A stretch of DNA of 64,000 nucleotides, taken from Lentzea tibetensis. Lineage in GTDB: Bacteria; Actinomycetota; Actinomycetes; Mycobacteriales; Pseudonocardiaceae. Below are positions 41,430 through 52,129 of this stretch, in pieces; the stretch's first letter is position 1; every line of letters begins with the position of its first letter. The stretch is taken from contig NZ_VOBR01000007.1 of NCBI RefSeq assembly GCF_007845675.1, positions 248,001-312,000 of the forward strand. Direction: 5' to 3'. The notes beneath the pieces were generated by a model. It saw nothing but the letters and a program-made list of their open reading frames with translations. It made no database searches and was not told the origin of the DNA. The position numbers and the translations under genes are program-made.

Positions 41430-42397
41430 CGTTGTCGGCAGTCGCACTGGGAGGTGGCCACGGCCTGCACGCCACGTTGTCGGCGTTGCGACAGCTGACC
41501 GAGGACGTCACGGCCGTGGTCACCGTCGCGGACGACGGCGGCTCGTCCGGCCGCCTGCGCCGCGAGCTCGGCCTGCTCCCGCCGGGCGACCTGCGCAAGG
41601 CCATGGCCGCTCTGGCGGGGGAGGACCGCGACAGCCAGCTGTGGACGGACCTGTTCCGGCACCGGTTCGGCGGCACGGGCGCGCTCGCCGGCCACGCCGT
41701 CGGCAACCTCGTGCTCGCGGGCCTGTTAGAGCAGCTCGGCGACCCGGTCGCCGTGCTGGACGTGGCGTGCCGCCTGCTGGGCGTGCGCGGCCGCGTGCTG
41801 CCGATGTGCAACTCGCCGCTGAACATCGAGGCGGACGTCAAGGGCCTCGACGAGGACGCGGAGGTGGTGCGCCGGATCAGGGGTCAGGTCGCGATCGCGA
41901 CGACACCGGGACTGGTGCAACGCATCCGCTTGAGTGCCCCGATAGGGCGACCTGTCGGCTGCCCGCAGGCGGTCGAGGCTGTACTCGGCGCCGATCTCGT
42001 GCTACTCGGCCCCGGATCGTGGTTCACCAGCGTTTTGCCGCATCTGCTGGTGCCGGAACTGCACGACGCGTTGCTCCGAACGGCCGCGAAAAAGGTTCTC
42101 GTGCTCAATCTCGTCCCCCAACCGGGGGAAACCGAGGGTTTCTCCCCGGAGTGCCATCTGGACGTACTCTGCGAGCACGCACCCGGTCTCCGGGTGGACG
42201 CGGTGATCGCCGACGTCGACTCGGTGCCGACGCCGGACCGGCTGACGCGCGCCGCGGCGGTACTGGGGGCGCGGACGCACCTGGCCAGGATCGCCGCACC
42301 CGACGCAGCGGAACGACACGATCCAGGTGCACTGGCAGGCTGTCTTCTCCAGGTGCTGGGGAAGACCGGAGTGGGAGGAACGGGCACGTGGCGATGA
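41426..42397 (+). CDS. yvcK: UDP-GlcNAc-binding gluconeogenesis-factor-type protein YvcK
   Basis: A 323-residue member of the YvcK/CofD-like family. Key blocks are [19 protein letters not shown] with the nucleotide-binding glycines at 7-10, [16 protein letters not shown] near 37, [12 protein letters not shown] near 90, and [17 protein letters not shown] near 195. Members bind UDP-sugars and support peptidoglycan synthesis and growth on gluconeogenic carbon. GTG 41426 overlaps the rapZ stop by 4 nt; the longer in-frame ORF upstream lies inside rapZ. Its 3' end overlaps whiA by 10 nt. Confidence 0.95.
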   Translation: MTLSAVALGGGHGLHATLSALRQLTEDVTAVVTVADDGGSSGRLRRELGLLPPGDLRKAMAALAGEDRDSQLWTDLFRHRFGGTGALAGHAVGNLVLAGLLEQLGDPVAVLDVACRLLGVRGRVLPMCNSPLNIEADVKGLDEDAEVVRRIRGQVAIATTPGLVQRIRLSAPIGRPVGCPQAVEAVLGADLVLLGPGSWFTSVLPHLLVPELHDALLRTAAKKVLVLNLVPQPGETEGFSPECHLDVLCEHAPGLRVDAVIADVDSVPTPDRLTRAAAVLGARTHLARIAAPDAAERHDPGALAGCLLQVLGKTGVGGTGTWR

Positions 42398-43374
42398 CCT
42401 CGGCGGTCAAGGACGAGCTGAGCAGGCTGGCCGTCTCGAAGACCTGTTGCCGCCGCGCTGAGGTGTCCTCACTGCTGCGCTTCGCGGGTGGCCTGCACAT
42501 CGTGTCCGGCCGCGTGGTCGTGGAGGCCGAGCTCGACCTCGGCTCCGCGGCGCGCCGCCTGCTCAAGGAGATCCAGGCGCTGTACGGCCACCACGCCGAG
42601 GTGTTCACGATCTCGTCCAACGGCCTGCGCAAGGGCACCCGCTACGTCGTGCGCGTGGTGAAGGACGGCGAGGGCCTCGCCCGCCAGACGGGCCTGCTCG
42701 ACCCGCGCGGCCGCCCGGTCCGCGGCTTGCCCGCGCCGGTGGTGTCCGGCGGCGTCTGCGACGCCGAGGCGGCGTGGCGCGGCGCGTTCCTGGCCCACGG
42801 TTCGCTGACCGAGCCCGGCCGCTCCTCTTCTATGGAAGTCACCTGCCCTGGCCCCGAGGCCGCACTGGCTCTCGTGGGTGCGGCGCGCCGGATGGGCATC
42901 GGCTCCAAGCAGCGCGAGGTCCGAGGCGCCGAGCGCGTCGTCATAAGGGATGGCGACGCCATCGGCGCGATGCTCACGAAGCTCGGCGCACACGACAGCG
43001 TGCTCGCGTGGGAGGAGCGCCGCATGCGGCGCGAGGTCCGCGCCACCGCCAACCGCCTGGCCAACTTCGACGACGCCAACCTGCGCCGCTCGGCCCGCGC
43101 CGCGGTCGCCGCCGCCGCACGGGTGGCTCGCGCGCTGGAGATCCTCGGCCCCGAGGCACCCGACCACCTCGCCGCCGCCGGGGCGCTGCGGCTGGCACAC
43201 CGGCAGGCCTCGCTCGAGGAGCTCGGCCAGTTGTCCGACCCGCAGATGACCAAGGACGCGGTCGCCGGTCGTATAAGGCGTCTCCTGGCGATGGCGGACA
43301 AGCGGGCCAAGGACCTCGGGCTGCCGGACACCGAGTCCGCCGTGACCGCGGACATGCTGGAGGCCGAGGTCTGA
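42388..43374 (+). CDS. whiA: Sporulation/cell-division transcription factor WhiA
   Basis: A 328-residue WhiA with an N-terminal LAGLIDADG-like homing-endonuclease fold (about 10-200, [47 protein letters not shown]) and a C-terminal sigma-4-like HTH (about 225-315, [56 protein letters not shown]). In streptomycetes WhiA works with WhiB to switch on septation genes such as ftsZ; homologues also exist in non-sporulating species. The start GTG 42388 has GGAGG 9 nt upstream and gives the standard [13 protein letters not shown] opening. It is the last gene of the block; a convergent hairpin follows. Confidence 0.98.
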   Translation: MAMTSAVKDELSRLAVSKTCCRRAEVSSLLRFAGGLHIVSGRVVVEAELDLGSAARRLLKEIQALYGHHAEVFTISSNGLRKGTRYVVRVVKDGEGLARQTGLLDPRGRPVRGLPAPVVSGGVCDAEAAWRGAFLAHGSLTEPGRSSSMEVTCPGPEAALALVGAARRMGIGSKQREVRGAERVVIRDGDAIGAMLTKLGAHDSVLAWEERRMRREVRATANRLANFDDANLRRSARAAVAAAARVARALEILGPEAPDHLAAAGALRLAHRQASLEELGQLSDPQMTKDAVAGRIRRLLAMADKRAKDLGLPDTESAVTADMLEAEV

Positions 43375-43402
43375 GCGGGCTGCCGCAACCTGAGCGTTGA
43401 CA

Positions 43403-43448
43403 GTCGTGAGTGATTGGGAGGCCTAGGGCACTCCTGATCACTCACGAC
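43403..43448. terminator. Convergent terminator between whiA and the STAND-LuxR gene
   Basis: GTCGTGAGTGATTGGGAG and CTCCTGATCACTCACGAC pair at 16 of 18 positions with a 10-nt loop. The position, 28 nt past whiA and 30 nt past the convergent stop, suits a bidirectional terminator. Confidence 0.75.
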
Positions 43449-43478
43449 CTTTGACCAGCTGCGATCGGGCATTCCGGC

Positions 43479-45878
43479 CTACTGGGTGTTGCGCCCCGCC
43501 CACACCGCGAGCTGCGCCCGAGACCGCAACCCGAGCTTGCTCCGCACGTGGGTGACGTGCCGAGCCACTGTGTGCGGCGAGATCCCGAGCCGCTGCCCGA
43601 TCTGCCGATAGGTCAGCCCCTCGGCCACCAGCCCGGCGATGTGCCGCTCCCGCTCGGTGATCCGCTTGTCGGACGAGCCGCCGTTCTCGGGGAGCGCGGG
43701 CCGGTCGGTCAACGCGTAGTCGACGGCTTGCCGCATGGACATCCGCCGCCCGCTCGACTCGGCGGCCCGCGCCCGGCCCGCGGGTGTGCGGGCGAGCACG
43801 GCGTCCATGCCGACGGACAGCTGGTCCTGCCAGTAGGGCTCGGCCCGGTAGTCGAACTTGGTCCGCACGGCGGTCGCGGTGGCCAGCAGGCTCAAGGCGC
43901 ACACGTCGTCGGCGCCGGTCCCGATCAGAGCCAGCGCCAGACCCTCCAGGTCGTAGAACTGGTCGGTCGGGTGCTCCAGGCTCGAGGTCAGGCTCTCGCG
44001 GAACATCTCGGCCGCGGTGTCGAAGTCGGAGCGGGCCAGTGCGATGGCGCCCGCGGTGTGCAGCATCGGGTTCAGCATGTGCTGCCAGCCGTGCTCCCTG
44101 ATCAGGTCGACGGCCTCGGTCACCAGGGGTGTGGCGGCGTCGGCGTCGCCGTGCTGGAGCTTCGTCCACGACAGGGAGTTGAGGATGATGCCGACCGCGA
44201 TCGGGTCGCCCACGTCCCGTGCCAGGCGCAGTGCTTCGGCGAACCGGGCGTAGCCGCCGTCGAGGTCGCCGAAGTAGCAGTCGGCCGAGGCGAGCACCTC
44301 CAGTGCGCGGGCGGTGGTGTCCGGGCAGCCCAGGGCCGTCTCGAGCTCGTAGGACAGGGTCGCGAAGCGGCGGCAGAGCTCCCAGTTGCCGCGGGCCCGG
44401 TGGTGGCCCGCGGCGACGTGCGCCAGCAGGCTGCGGTGCACCGGCGGCAGCTCCGGCCTCGCCAGTGCGGCGTTCAGCAGCGGGAGCGGGACGCCACGTG
44501 GTTTCTGGGGGTTCGCGGTCCACGCCGTCGCCGCGACGGCCAGTGCGTGCCGCGGCCAGTCGCCGACCTCGGCGGTGCGGGCGATCGCGATGTCGAGCAC
44601 GCCCATGTGCCGGTCCAGGCGCCGCACGGGCTCCGGGCCCGGATCGAAGCGCGTCGCCTCGGGTTCGACCACGGACGCCACCCACTCGACGACGCGGTCG
44701 TGGACCACCGGCACGTCACCGTGCTGTTCGGCCAGTTCGCGGCCGAACAGGCGGATCGACTCCAGCTGGCGGAACATCGTCGCGCCGCGGGCGGCGCGGT
44801 CCGACACCAGCAGCGACTTGTTCTCCAAGCCCGCCAGCAGGTTCAGCGCGTCGTCGACACCGCAGGCCGCGGACGCGAGGTCCAGGTCGAACGGCCAGCC
44901 GAGCACGGCGAGCCTGCGCATGGCGGTCTGCTCGTCGGCGTCGAGCAGGTCGTAGCTCCACTCGATCGCCGCGCGCAGGGTGCGGTGGCGGGTGTCGGTG
45001 GTGCGCGGCGCGTCGGTCAGCAGAGCCAGGCGGTCGCCGACGCGCGCGAGGATGTCGGCGGGCGTGAGCAGCGCTATCCGCCGCGCGGCCAGCTCTATCG
45101 CCAGCGGCATGCCGTCGAGGCTGCGGCACAGCGCGACCACGTCGCCGACGGTGTCCTCGGTCAGCTCGAACGTGTGGTCAACGGCGTTCGCCCGCTCCAG
45201 GAACAGGCGCACCGCGTCGAACCGCGGCGCCATCGTCGCGTCCACCGGCGCGCCCGCGGCGGGCAGCTCCAGCTCGCCGAGTGCGAACACCTGCTCGCCT
45301 GCGACGCGCAGCGCCTCTCGCGAGGTCACCAGCACGCGCAGCCGGGGGCAGTTGGCCAGCAGTGACGCGACCAGCGTCGCCACGTCCTCCAGCAGGTGCT
45401 CGCAGTTGTCGAGCAGCAGCAGCATCTTCTGGTTGCCGACGGACGCCGCGATGCCCTCGGCCACCGGCCGCGTCGACGGCGGGCGGACGCCCAGCGCGGA
45501 CGCCACCACGTGCCCGACCCGGCCCGGATCGCTCGTCGTCGCCAGGCCGACCCACCACACGCCGTCGGGGTAGTCCTTGCGGTGCCGCTCGCCGAACTGC
45601 ACGGCGAGCCGGGTCTTGCCCGCACCCGCCGGCCCGACGAGGCTGATGAGGCGGTGTTCGTTGCTGAGCCTGGTGAGCGCGGTCAGCTCGGCGCGCCGCC
45701 CGACGAAGCTGTCGAGCGACGTCGGCAGATCGCCGTGCGCGTTCGAGTGTTCGTCAGTGCGCGTCGCCGAGCGTTCGCGGTAGGCGCGCTGACGACACGC
45801 GTTCGAGCAGTAGCGCCTGCCCCCAGCCGCGTCGGTCAGCGGGTTGCCGCACGTCTCACAGGCGGCGATTGCCGTCAT
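43479..45878 (-). CDS. Zinc-finger / STAND ATPase / LuxR-HTH regulator, paralogue of 28998
   Basis: A 799-residue regulator with the same layout as the gene at 28998. The finger has Cys7, Cys10, Cys24 and Cys28 (ACETCG...RYCSNAC). The ATPase has Walker A GPAGAGKT at 82-89 and LLLLDNCEHLLED near 150, with SLDGMPLAIELAARRIALL near 265. A helical-repeat middle section (about 430-700) precedes the LuxR HTH (about 735-790, ITERERHIAGLVAEGLTYRQIGQRLGISPHTVARHVTHV). ATG 45878 is chosen because it places the finger at the N-terminus as in the paralogue. A tandem GGTCGTAAC repeat lies just upstream. Targets unknown. Confidence 0.9.
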   Translation of the reverse strand: MTAIAACETCGNPLTDAAGGRRYCSNACRQRAYRERSATRTDEHSNAHGDLPTSLDSFVGRRAELTALTRLSNEHRLISLVGPAGAGKTRLAVQFGERHRKDYPDGVWWVGLATTSDPGRVGHVVASALGVRPPSTRPVAEGIAASVGNQKMLLLLDNCEHLLEDVATLVASLLANCPRLRVLVTSREALRVAGEQVFALGELELPAAGAPVDATMAPRFDAVRLFLERANAVDHTFELTEDTVGDVVALCRSLDGMPLAIELAARRIALLTPADILARVGDRLALLTDAPRTTDTRHRTLRAAIEWSYDLLDADEQTAMRRLAVLGWPFDLDLASAACGVDDALNLLAGLENKSLLVSDRAARGATMFRQLESIRLFGRELAEQHGDVPVVHDRVVEWVASVVEPEATRFDPGPEPVRRLDRHMGVLDIAIARTAEVGDWPRHALAVAATAWTANPQKPRGVPLPLLNAALARPELPPVHRSLLAHVAAGHHRARGNWELCRRFATLSYELETALGCPDTTARALEVLASADCYFGDLDGGYARFAEALRLARDVGDPIAVGIILNSLSWTKLQHGDADAATPLVTEAVDLIREHGWQHMLNPMLHTAGAIALARSDFDTAAEMFRESLTSSLEHPTDQFYDLEGLALALIGTGADDVCALSLLATATAVRTKFDYRAEPYWQDQLSVGMDAVLARTPAGRARAAESSGRRMSMRQAVDYALTDRPALPENGGSSDKRITERERHIAGLVAEGLTYRQIGQRLGISPHTVARHVTHVRSKLGLRSRAQLAVWAGRNTQ

Positions 45879-45893
45879 GCGGCCGACCGTACC

Positions 45894-45912
45894 GGTCGTA
45901 ACGGGTCGTAAC
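45894..45912. promoter_or_regulatory. Tandem GGTCGTAAC repeat upstream of the STAND-LuxR gene
   Basis: GGTCGTAAC at 45894-45902 and again at 45904-45912, a 10-bp period, 16 nt before the regulator start on the opposite strand. Direct repeats in this position are typical of regulator-binding sites. Confidence 0.4.
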
Positions 45913-45999
45913 ACCCGCTGATTCGGGGTATTGCCGCCTCAAATCGGGCGCGGACATGATCTCGGTGCTGCCAGCCGCCACCCGGACGGAGGTACGGCG

Positions 46000-46209
46000 A
46001 TGACTGTGCAGGTGAGATCGGCAGGAGGCGTGGTCCCGCGAGAGGACCGCGAGGTCGTCGACGAGTGGATCGCGCGGATCGTCGGCGTGGTGGGACCGGG
46101 AGCGGAGACGGGTGATCCCGTCGAGGCTTGCCGGACGGCCGCGGAAGCGGCCGAGGAGCTCAGCGCGTACCTGTGGATCCTGATCCGCAGACACCAGCGA
46201 ACGGCCTGA
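46000..46209 (+). CDS. Small protein of unknown function (69 aa)
   Basis: Not recognised. ATG 46000 has GGAGG 7 nt upstream. The 69-residue product is acidic in the middle (VPREDREVVDEWIARIVGVVG, EACRTAAEAAEELSAYLWILIRR) and probably forms two or three helices; there is no signal peptide. It is divergent from the STAND-LuxR gene and 138 nt before gap. Codon use is like its neighbours, so it is probably real. Confidence 0.6.
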   Translation: MTVQVRSAGGVVPREDREVVDEWIARIVGVVGPGAETGDPVEACRTAAEAAEELSAYLWILIRRHQRTA

Positions 46210-47352
<1,143 letters not shown>

Positions 47353-47363
47353 GGAAGTAGACG

Positions 47364-48559
47364 TTGAAGACTCTCCGCGAACTGATCGCCGAGGGTGTCG
47401 CGGGTCGGCGCGTGCTCGTGCGCGCCGACCTCAACGTCCCCCTCGACGGTGACCGGATCACCGACGACGGCCGCGTCCGAGCGTCGGTCCCGACCATCAA
47501 GGCGCTGTCCGACGCGGGCGCCCGCGTCGTCGTGGCAGCGCACCTCGGCCGCCCCAAGGGCGAGCCGGACCCCGCCTTCTCGCTGGCGCCCGTCGCCGCG
47601 CGGCTCGGTGAGCTGCTCGGTGCCGAGGTCGCACTCGCGCAGGACGTCGTCGGCGAATCCGCCAAGGCGGTCGTCGGCGCGCTGTCCGACGGCGGCGTCG
47701 CGCTGCTGGAGAACATCCGCTTCGACGCGCGGGAGACCGCCAAGGTCGACGCCGAGCGCGAGGCGCTGGCCCACGACCTGGCCGCGCTGGCCGACGTCTT
47801 CGTGTCCGACGGCTTCGGCGTCGTGCACCGCAAGCAGGCCTCCGTCTACGACGTGGCGAAGAAGCTCCCCGCGTACGTCGGTGGCCTCGTCGAGGCCGAG
47901 CTGGCCGTGCTGCGCAAGCTCACCGACGACCTGGCGCGCCCGTACGTCGTGGTGCTCGGCGGCGCGAAGGTGTCCGACAAGCTCGGCGTCATCGCGAACC
48001 TGCTGACCAAGGTCGACCGGCTGCTCATCGGCGGCGGCATGGCGTACACCTTCCTCAAGGCCCAGGGCCACGAGGTCGGCGGCTCGCTGCTGCAGGAAGA
48101 CCAGCTCGACCAGGTCAAGGGCTTCCTCACCGAGGCGGAGAAGCGCGGCGTGGAGCTCGTGCTGCCCGTCGACGTGCTCGCGGCCACCGGTTTCGCCGCG
48201 GACGCCGAGCACGACGTCGTCGCGACCGACGCGATCCCGGCCGACCGGATGGGCCTCGACATCGGCCCCGCCTCGCGCGAGCTGTTCGCGTCGAAGCTCG
48301 CCGACGCCGCGACCGTGTTCTGGAACGGCCCGATGGGCGTGTTCGAGTTCGAGGCGTTCTCCGGCGGCACCCGTGCCGTCGCCGAGGCGCTGGTGAAGAG
48401 CGAGGCGTTCACCGTCGTCGGCGGTGGCGACTCGGCCGCGGCCGTGCGCGCGCTCGGTCTGCCCGAGGACGGCTTCTCGCACATCTCCACCGGAGGTGGC
48501 GCTTCACTGGAGTTCCTGGAAGGCAAGGAACTCCCCGGCATCAAGGTGTTGGAGTCCTG

Positions 48560-48560
<1 letters not shown>
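47364..48560 (+). CDS. pgk: Phosphoglycerate kinase
   Basis: A 398-residue PGK that makes ATP from 1,3-bisphosphoglycerate. Signatures include [13 protein letters not shown] near residue 14, [12 protein letters not shown] near 58, the hinge and N-terminal substrate site ENIRFDARE near 114, [11 protein letters not shown] near 195, and the nucleotide loop [11 protein letters not shown] near 350. The start is TTG 47364, 5 nt after GAGGAAG. The stop overlaps tpiA by one base (TGATG), so translation is coupled. Confidence 0.98.
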
Positions 48561-49348
<788 letters not shown>

Positions 49349-49437
49349 CTAATTGTTCCCACCTACAACTCTGGTTGCACACGTTCGGCAGTCGAACAGG
49401 TACTCTGTGGCGTCGACTGCCTGACAGCGAGGAAGAA

Positions 49438-49680
49438 ATGATCCTGTTCCTGCAGATCCTGTTGATCGTTGCCAGCCTGCTGCTGGTGCTGCTCGTGCTG
49501 CTGCACCGCGGTCGCGGCGGCGGCCTGTCCTCGCTGTTCGGCGGCGGTATGCAGTCGAGTCTGTCCGGTTCCAGTGTCGTGGAGAAGAACCTCGACCGCC
49601 TGACGCTGTTCGTCGGCGCGGTCTGGGTCATCGCCATCATTGGCATCGGACTGCTGGTCAAGCTGCCCGGCGCGGTCTGA
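49438..49680 (+). CDS. secG: Preprotein translocase subunit SecG
   Basis: An 80-residue membrane protein of the SecYEG channel. Two hydrophobic helices (ILFLQILLIVASLLLVLLVLL and LTLFVGAVWVIAIIGIGLLVKL) flank the conserved cytoplasmic loop LHRGRGGGLSSLFGGG. ATG 49438 has GAGGAA 4-9 nt upstream; the longer in-frame ORF from 49315 lies inside tpiA and its spacer. Its place right after tpiA is conserved in Actinobacteria. Confidence 0.96.
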   Translation: MILFLQILLIVASLLLVLLVLLHRGRGGGLSSLFGGGMQSSLSGSSVVEKNLDRLTLFVGAVWVIAIIGIGLLVKLPGAV

Positions 49681-49746
49681 TCAGAGGTCAACAGGCAGAA
49701 GCCCTACGGGGCTTGGGGTAACCACTTGGTGGGGGTGTAACGGTCG

Positions 49747-50091
49747 ATGGCTGGTGGTAACGCGATTCGCGGTACCCGCGTCGGCGCAGGCCCGATGGGT
49801 GAGTCGGAACGCGGCGAGTCCGCGCCCCGGCGTCGCGTGTCGTACTGGTGCGCGAACGGTCACGAGTCGCGTCCGTCCTTCGCGGTCGACGCGGACGTGC
49901 CGGAGAACTGGGACTGCCCGCGCTGCGGGCTGCCCGCCGGACGGGACGAGCAGACCCCGCCCGCTCCTCCGCGCAACGAGCCGTACAAGACGCACCTGGC
50001 CTACGTGAAGGAGCGACGCTCCGACGCGGACGGCGAGGCGATCCTCGAAGAGGCTCTCGCGAAGCTGCGCAGGCAGCGGGAAGAGCCGTAG
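49747..50091 (+). CDS. rbpA: RNA polymerase-binding protein RbpA
   Basis: A 114-residue actinobacterial transcription activator that binds the principal sigma factor and the RNAP beta/beta' subunits. The N-terminal tail (GGNAIRGTRVGAGPMGESERG), the core with YWCANGHESRPSFA and CPRCGLPAGRD, and the basic/acidic sigma-interaction helix (KTHLAYVKERRSDADGEAILEEALAKLR) are all present. The Cys residues of the core may bind zinc, as in Streptomyces RbpA. It lies 66 nt after secG and is followed by a strong terminator. Confidence 0.97.
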   Translation: MAGGNAIRGTRVGAGPMGESERGESAPRRRVSYWCANGHESRPSFAVDADVPENWDCPRCGLPAGRDEQTPPAPPRNEPYKTHLAYVKERRSDADGEAILEEALAKLRRQREEP

Positions 50092-50121
50092 AGGCCACTG
50101 CGCTGATACAGCGGTGACATG

Positions 50122-50158
50122 AGGAAGGCCCCGGTGCCCACAGCACCGGGGCCTTCCT
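50122..50158 (+). terminator. Strong terminator after rbpA
   Basis: Perfect 16-bp stem AGGAAGGCCCCGGTGC / GCACCGGGGCCTTCCT with a 5-nt loop CCACA, followed by CTTTCTC. Confidence 0.9.
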
Positions 50159-50176
50159 CTTTCTCAGCCACTAGTT

Positions 50177-50194
50177 CTCTGACTAAGGTCAGAG
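50177..50194. promoter_or_regulatory. MarR operator over a leaderless promoter
   Basis: CTCTGAC-TAAG-GTCAGAG, perfect 7-bp arms, ends 1 nt before ATG 50196. The TAAGGT inside it (50184-50189) fits a -10 box 6 nt before the start codon. Binding of the regulator here would block its own promoter. Confidence 0.65.
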
Positions 50195-50195
50195 G

Positions 50196-51056
50196 ATGGA
50201 CGTCACCCTGGTCGAAGGGGTAAGGCGGTTCAACCGGACCGTCACCCAGCGGATCGGCGCGCTCGACGACGCCTTCCTGTCCCGCGACCGGCCGCTCGGG
50301 CAGGCCCGGCTGCTGTGGGAGATCGGCGCCGACGGCTGCGAGGTGCGGGAGCTCCGTTCACGACTCGAGCTGGACTCCGGCTACCTGAGCAGGATGCTGC
50401 GCGGCCTCGAAACCGCCGGACTCGTCGTGGTGGACACCGGCGGAGCGGACGCGCGGGTGCGCACCGCCCGGCTCACCGCTGCCGGCCTGGCCGAACGGGC
50501 CGAGCTCGACCGACGCGCCGACGCGCTGGCCGCCTCGATCCTCCAACCGCTCAACGCCGGACAACGCGACCGTCTCGTCGCGGCGATGGCCGAGGTCGAG
50601 CGCCTGCTCGTCGCGTCCATGGTCGACGTCGCGGTCGTCGACGAGCGGCATCCCGACGCTGCTCACTGCATCGAGTCGTACTTCGCCGAGCTGACGCAGC
50701 GGTTCGGGTTCGACCCGGCGCGAACGATCCCAGCCGACCTGACGGCCTACCTCGTGGCGACGCTGCACGGCGAACCGGTCGGTGGCGCCGGGCTGAAGCT
50801 CGTCGATGCCGGGGTGGGGGAGGTGAAGCGCATGTGGGTGTCGGCGAGCGTGCGCGGGCTGGGGCTGGGCAGGCGGTTGCTCGCCGAGGTCGAGGCCGCT
50901 GCTCGTGGACGCGGTGTGCGCGTGGTGCGGCTGGAGACCAACCGGACGCTGGTCGAGGCGATCGCGCTCTACCTGGCGGCCGGTTACCGCGAGGTGGGCG
51001 CGTTCAACGACGAGCCCTACGCCCACCACTGGTTCGAGAAGGTCCTAGAGGCATAA
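50196..51056 (+). CDS. MarR-family regulator fused to GNAT acetyltransferase
   Basis: A 286-residue two-domain protein. Residues about 1-140 are a MarR winged helix (LGQARLLWEIGADGCEVRELRSRLELDSGYLSRMLRGLETAGLV, then a wing rich in Asp/Gly/Arg). Residues about 150-285 are a GNAT N-acetyltransferase, with the acetyl-CoA loop SASVRGLGLGRRLLAEVE near 220 and ALYLAAGYREVG near 260. Such fusions are common in Actinobacteria and couple a sensor or enzyme to DNA binding; the acetyl acceptor is unknown. ATG 50196 directly follows the operator/-10 element, so the message is probably leaderless. Confidence 0.9.
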   Translation: MDVTLVEGVRRFNRTVTQRIGALDDAFLSRDRPLGQARLLWEIGADGCEVRELRSRLELDSGYLSRMLRGLETAGLVVVDTGGADARVRTARLTAAGLAERAELDRRADALAASILQPLNAGQRDRLVAAMAEVERLLVASMVDVAVVDERHPDAAHCIESYFAELTQRFGFDPARTIPADLTAYLVATLHGEPVGGAGLKLVDAGVGEVKRMWVSASVRGLGLGRRLLAEVEAAARGRGVRVVRLETNRTLVEAIALYLAAGYREVGAFNDEPYAHHWFEKVLEA

Positions 51057-51092
51057 AGCGAGCGCGGCGAAACCGGCGCGAACCAAAAGAAG

Positions 51093-51131
51093 GAGCGCCC
51101 GCCGCACTGGCGACCCCCGCACTGCCAACCG
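51093..51131 (+). repeat. Dispersed 39-bp intergenic repeat, copy 2
   Basis: Matches 12365-12403 (minus strand) at 36 of 39 positions, with GAGCCCCTCCCCACC directly behind it. It fills most of the gap between two convergent genes (51057-51189), where no terminator stem of its own was seen. Confidence 0.75.
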
Positions 51132-51189
51132 AGCCCCTCCCCACCCACACCGCGAAGAAGCCCGCAACACCATTCGCCGCGCCCAGGAT

Positions 51190-52095
51190 CTAGGCCGTCG
51201 CGCGCAGGCCCACGAACTGACGACGCAGCATGGTCGCCCCGATCAGCAGGAAGAACACGAGCACGACGAGCGTGCTGGTCGTCCCGCCGGACGAGCTGGA
51301 CAGCGTGACGTCGACGTTCCCGAGCAGCGTGATCCCGCACTCGGCGCGCACCACGTGCCTGCCGGGATCGATGGTCGTGAACCGCACGGGCGCGGTGAAC
51401 TCGCCCTTGTCGTCGGCGACGGCCTTGCCGACGTTCTCGCCCTTCGACTTGAGCGTCACGGGAGCGCCCGCGGGGCAGCCGGTGCCGGTCGCGGTGAGCG
51501 GGTCACCCGGCTGGATGTTGTCCTTGTCCAGCACGAGCACGCCGTCGCCCGAGTCGAACGAGTCCGTTCCGGACGTGCTGCTGCCCGGTGTGGAGGACGA
51601 CGAGCTGGAGTCGGTGGTCGTGGTGGTGCCCGGAGTGGTCGTGGTGGTCTGACCCGGCCGGGTGGTCGTGGTGGTGACGACCGGCGGCTTGGTGGTCGTC
51701 GTGGTGGTCACCGGGGGAGGCGTGGTCGTGGTGGTGGGCGGGACGACCACGGTGAACCGGGTACCCGCCTTGCTGCCGGGACACGGCGACGCCACGACGG
51801 CGATGGGGAACGTGCCCGCGGGGGAGTTGGCCGGTACCTTCACGCTCTGCTGGCCGGAGCCGCGCACCGTGTTGCCGGAGCCGATCGGCGTCTGACCGTT
51901 CCACAGGATCGACACCGTCGTCGTCTTGCAGTCGGGGTCGAAGAAGAACCCCGACCAGGCGACCGTGAAGGTGCTGCCGGGCGCGCCGGAGGCGGGCTTC
52001 ACCGTCGCGCTCGGTGGTTGTTGCGCGATCGCGGGTGTGACGGCGAGCACGGTAACGCCGGCCACCGCCGCCACGAGTACAGCTAAAGACCGCAT
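51190..52095 (-). CDS. Exported, membrane-anchored protein with Thr-rich stalk
   Basis: A 301-residue surface protein with no named family. ATG 52095 follows GGGGAGAGGG and opens a signal peptide (MRSLAVLVAAVAGVTVLAV, cut near AIA-QQ). An Ig-like domain (about 28-125, SATVKPASGAPGSTFTVAW) is followed by a low-complexity stalk of Thr, Pro and Val (about 126-190) and Ser/Thr (to about 205). A second small beta domain (about 210-275, IQPGDPLTATGTGCPAGAPV) and a final hydrophobic helix (STLVVLVFFLLIGATML) end it. The stalk is a likely O-glycosylation region. It is divergent from the membrane-protein/kinase pair, 34 nt apart, so joint control is plausible. Confidence 0.8.
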   Translation of the reverse strand: MRSLAVLVAAVAGVTVLAVTPAIAQQPPSATVKPASGAPGSTFTVAWSGFFFDPDCKTTTVSILWNGQTPIGSGNTVRGSGQQSVKVPANSPAGTFPIAVVASPCPGSKAGTRFTVVVPPTTTTTPPPVTTTTTTKPPVVTTTTTRPGQTTTTTPGTTTTTDSSSSSSTPGSSTSGTDSFDSGDGVLVLDKDNIQPGDPLTATGTGCPAGAPVTLKSKGENVGKAVADDKGEFTAPVRFTTIDPGRHVVRAECGITLLGNVDVTLSSSSGGTTSTLVVLVFFLLIGATMLRRQFVGLRATA

Positions 52096-52117
52096 ACCCT
52101 CTCCCCGGTTCCGAACG

Positions 52118-52123
52118 TAAGGT
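52118..52123 (+). promoter_or_regulatory. -10 box for leaderless membrane-protein/kinase message
   Basis: TAAGGT, 6 nt before GTG 52130; the gap to the divergent start at 52095 is only 34 nt, so the promoters must overlap. Confidence 0.45.
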
Positions 52124-52129
52124 GCGCTA

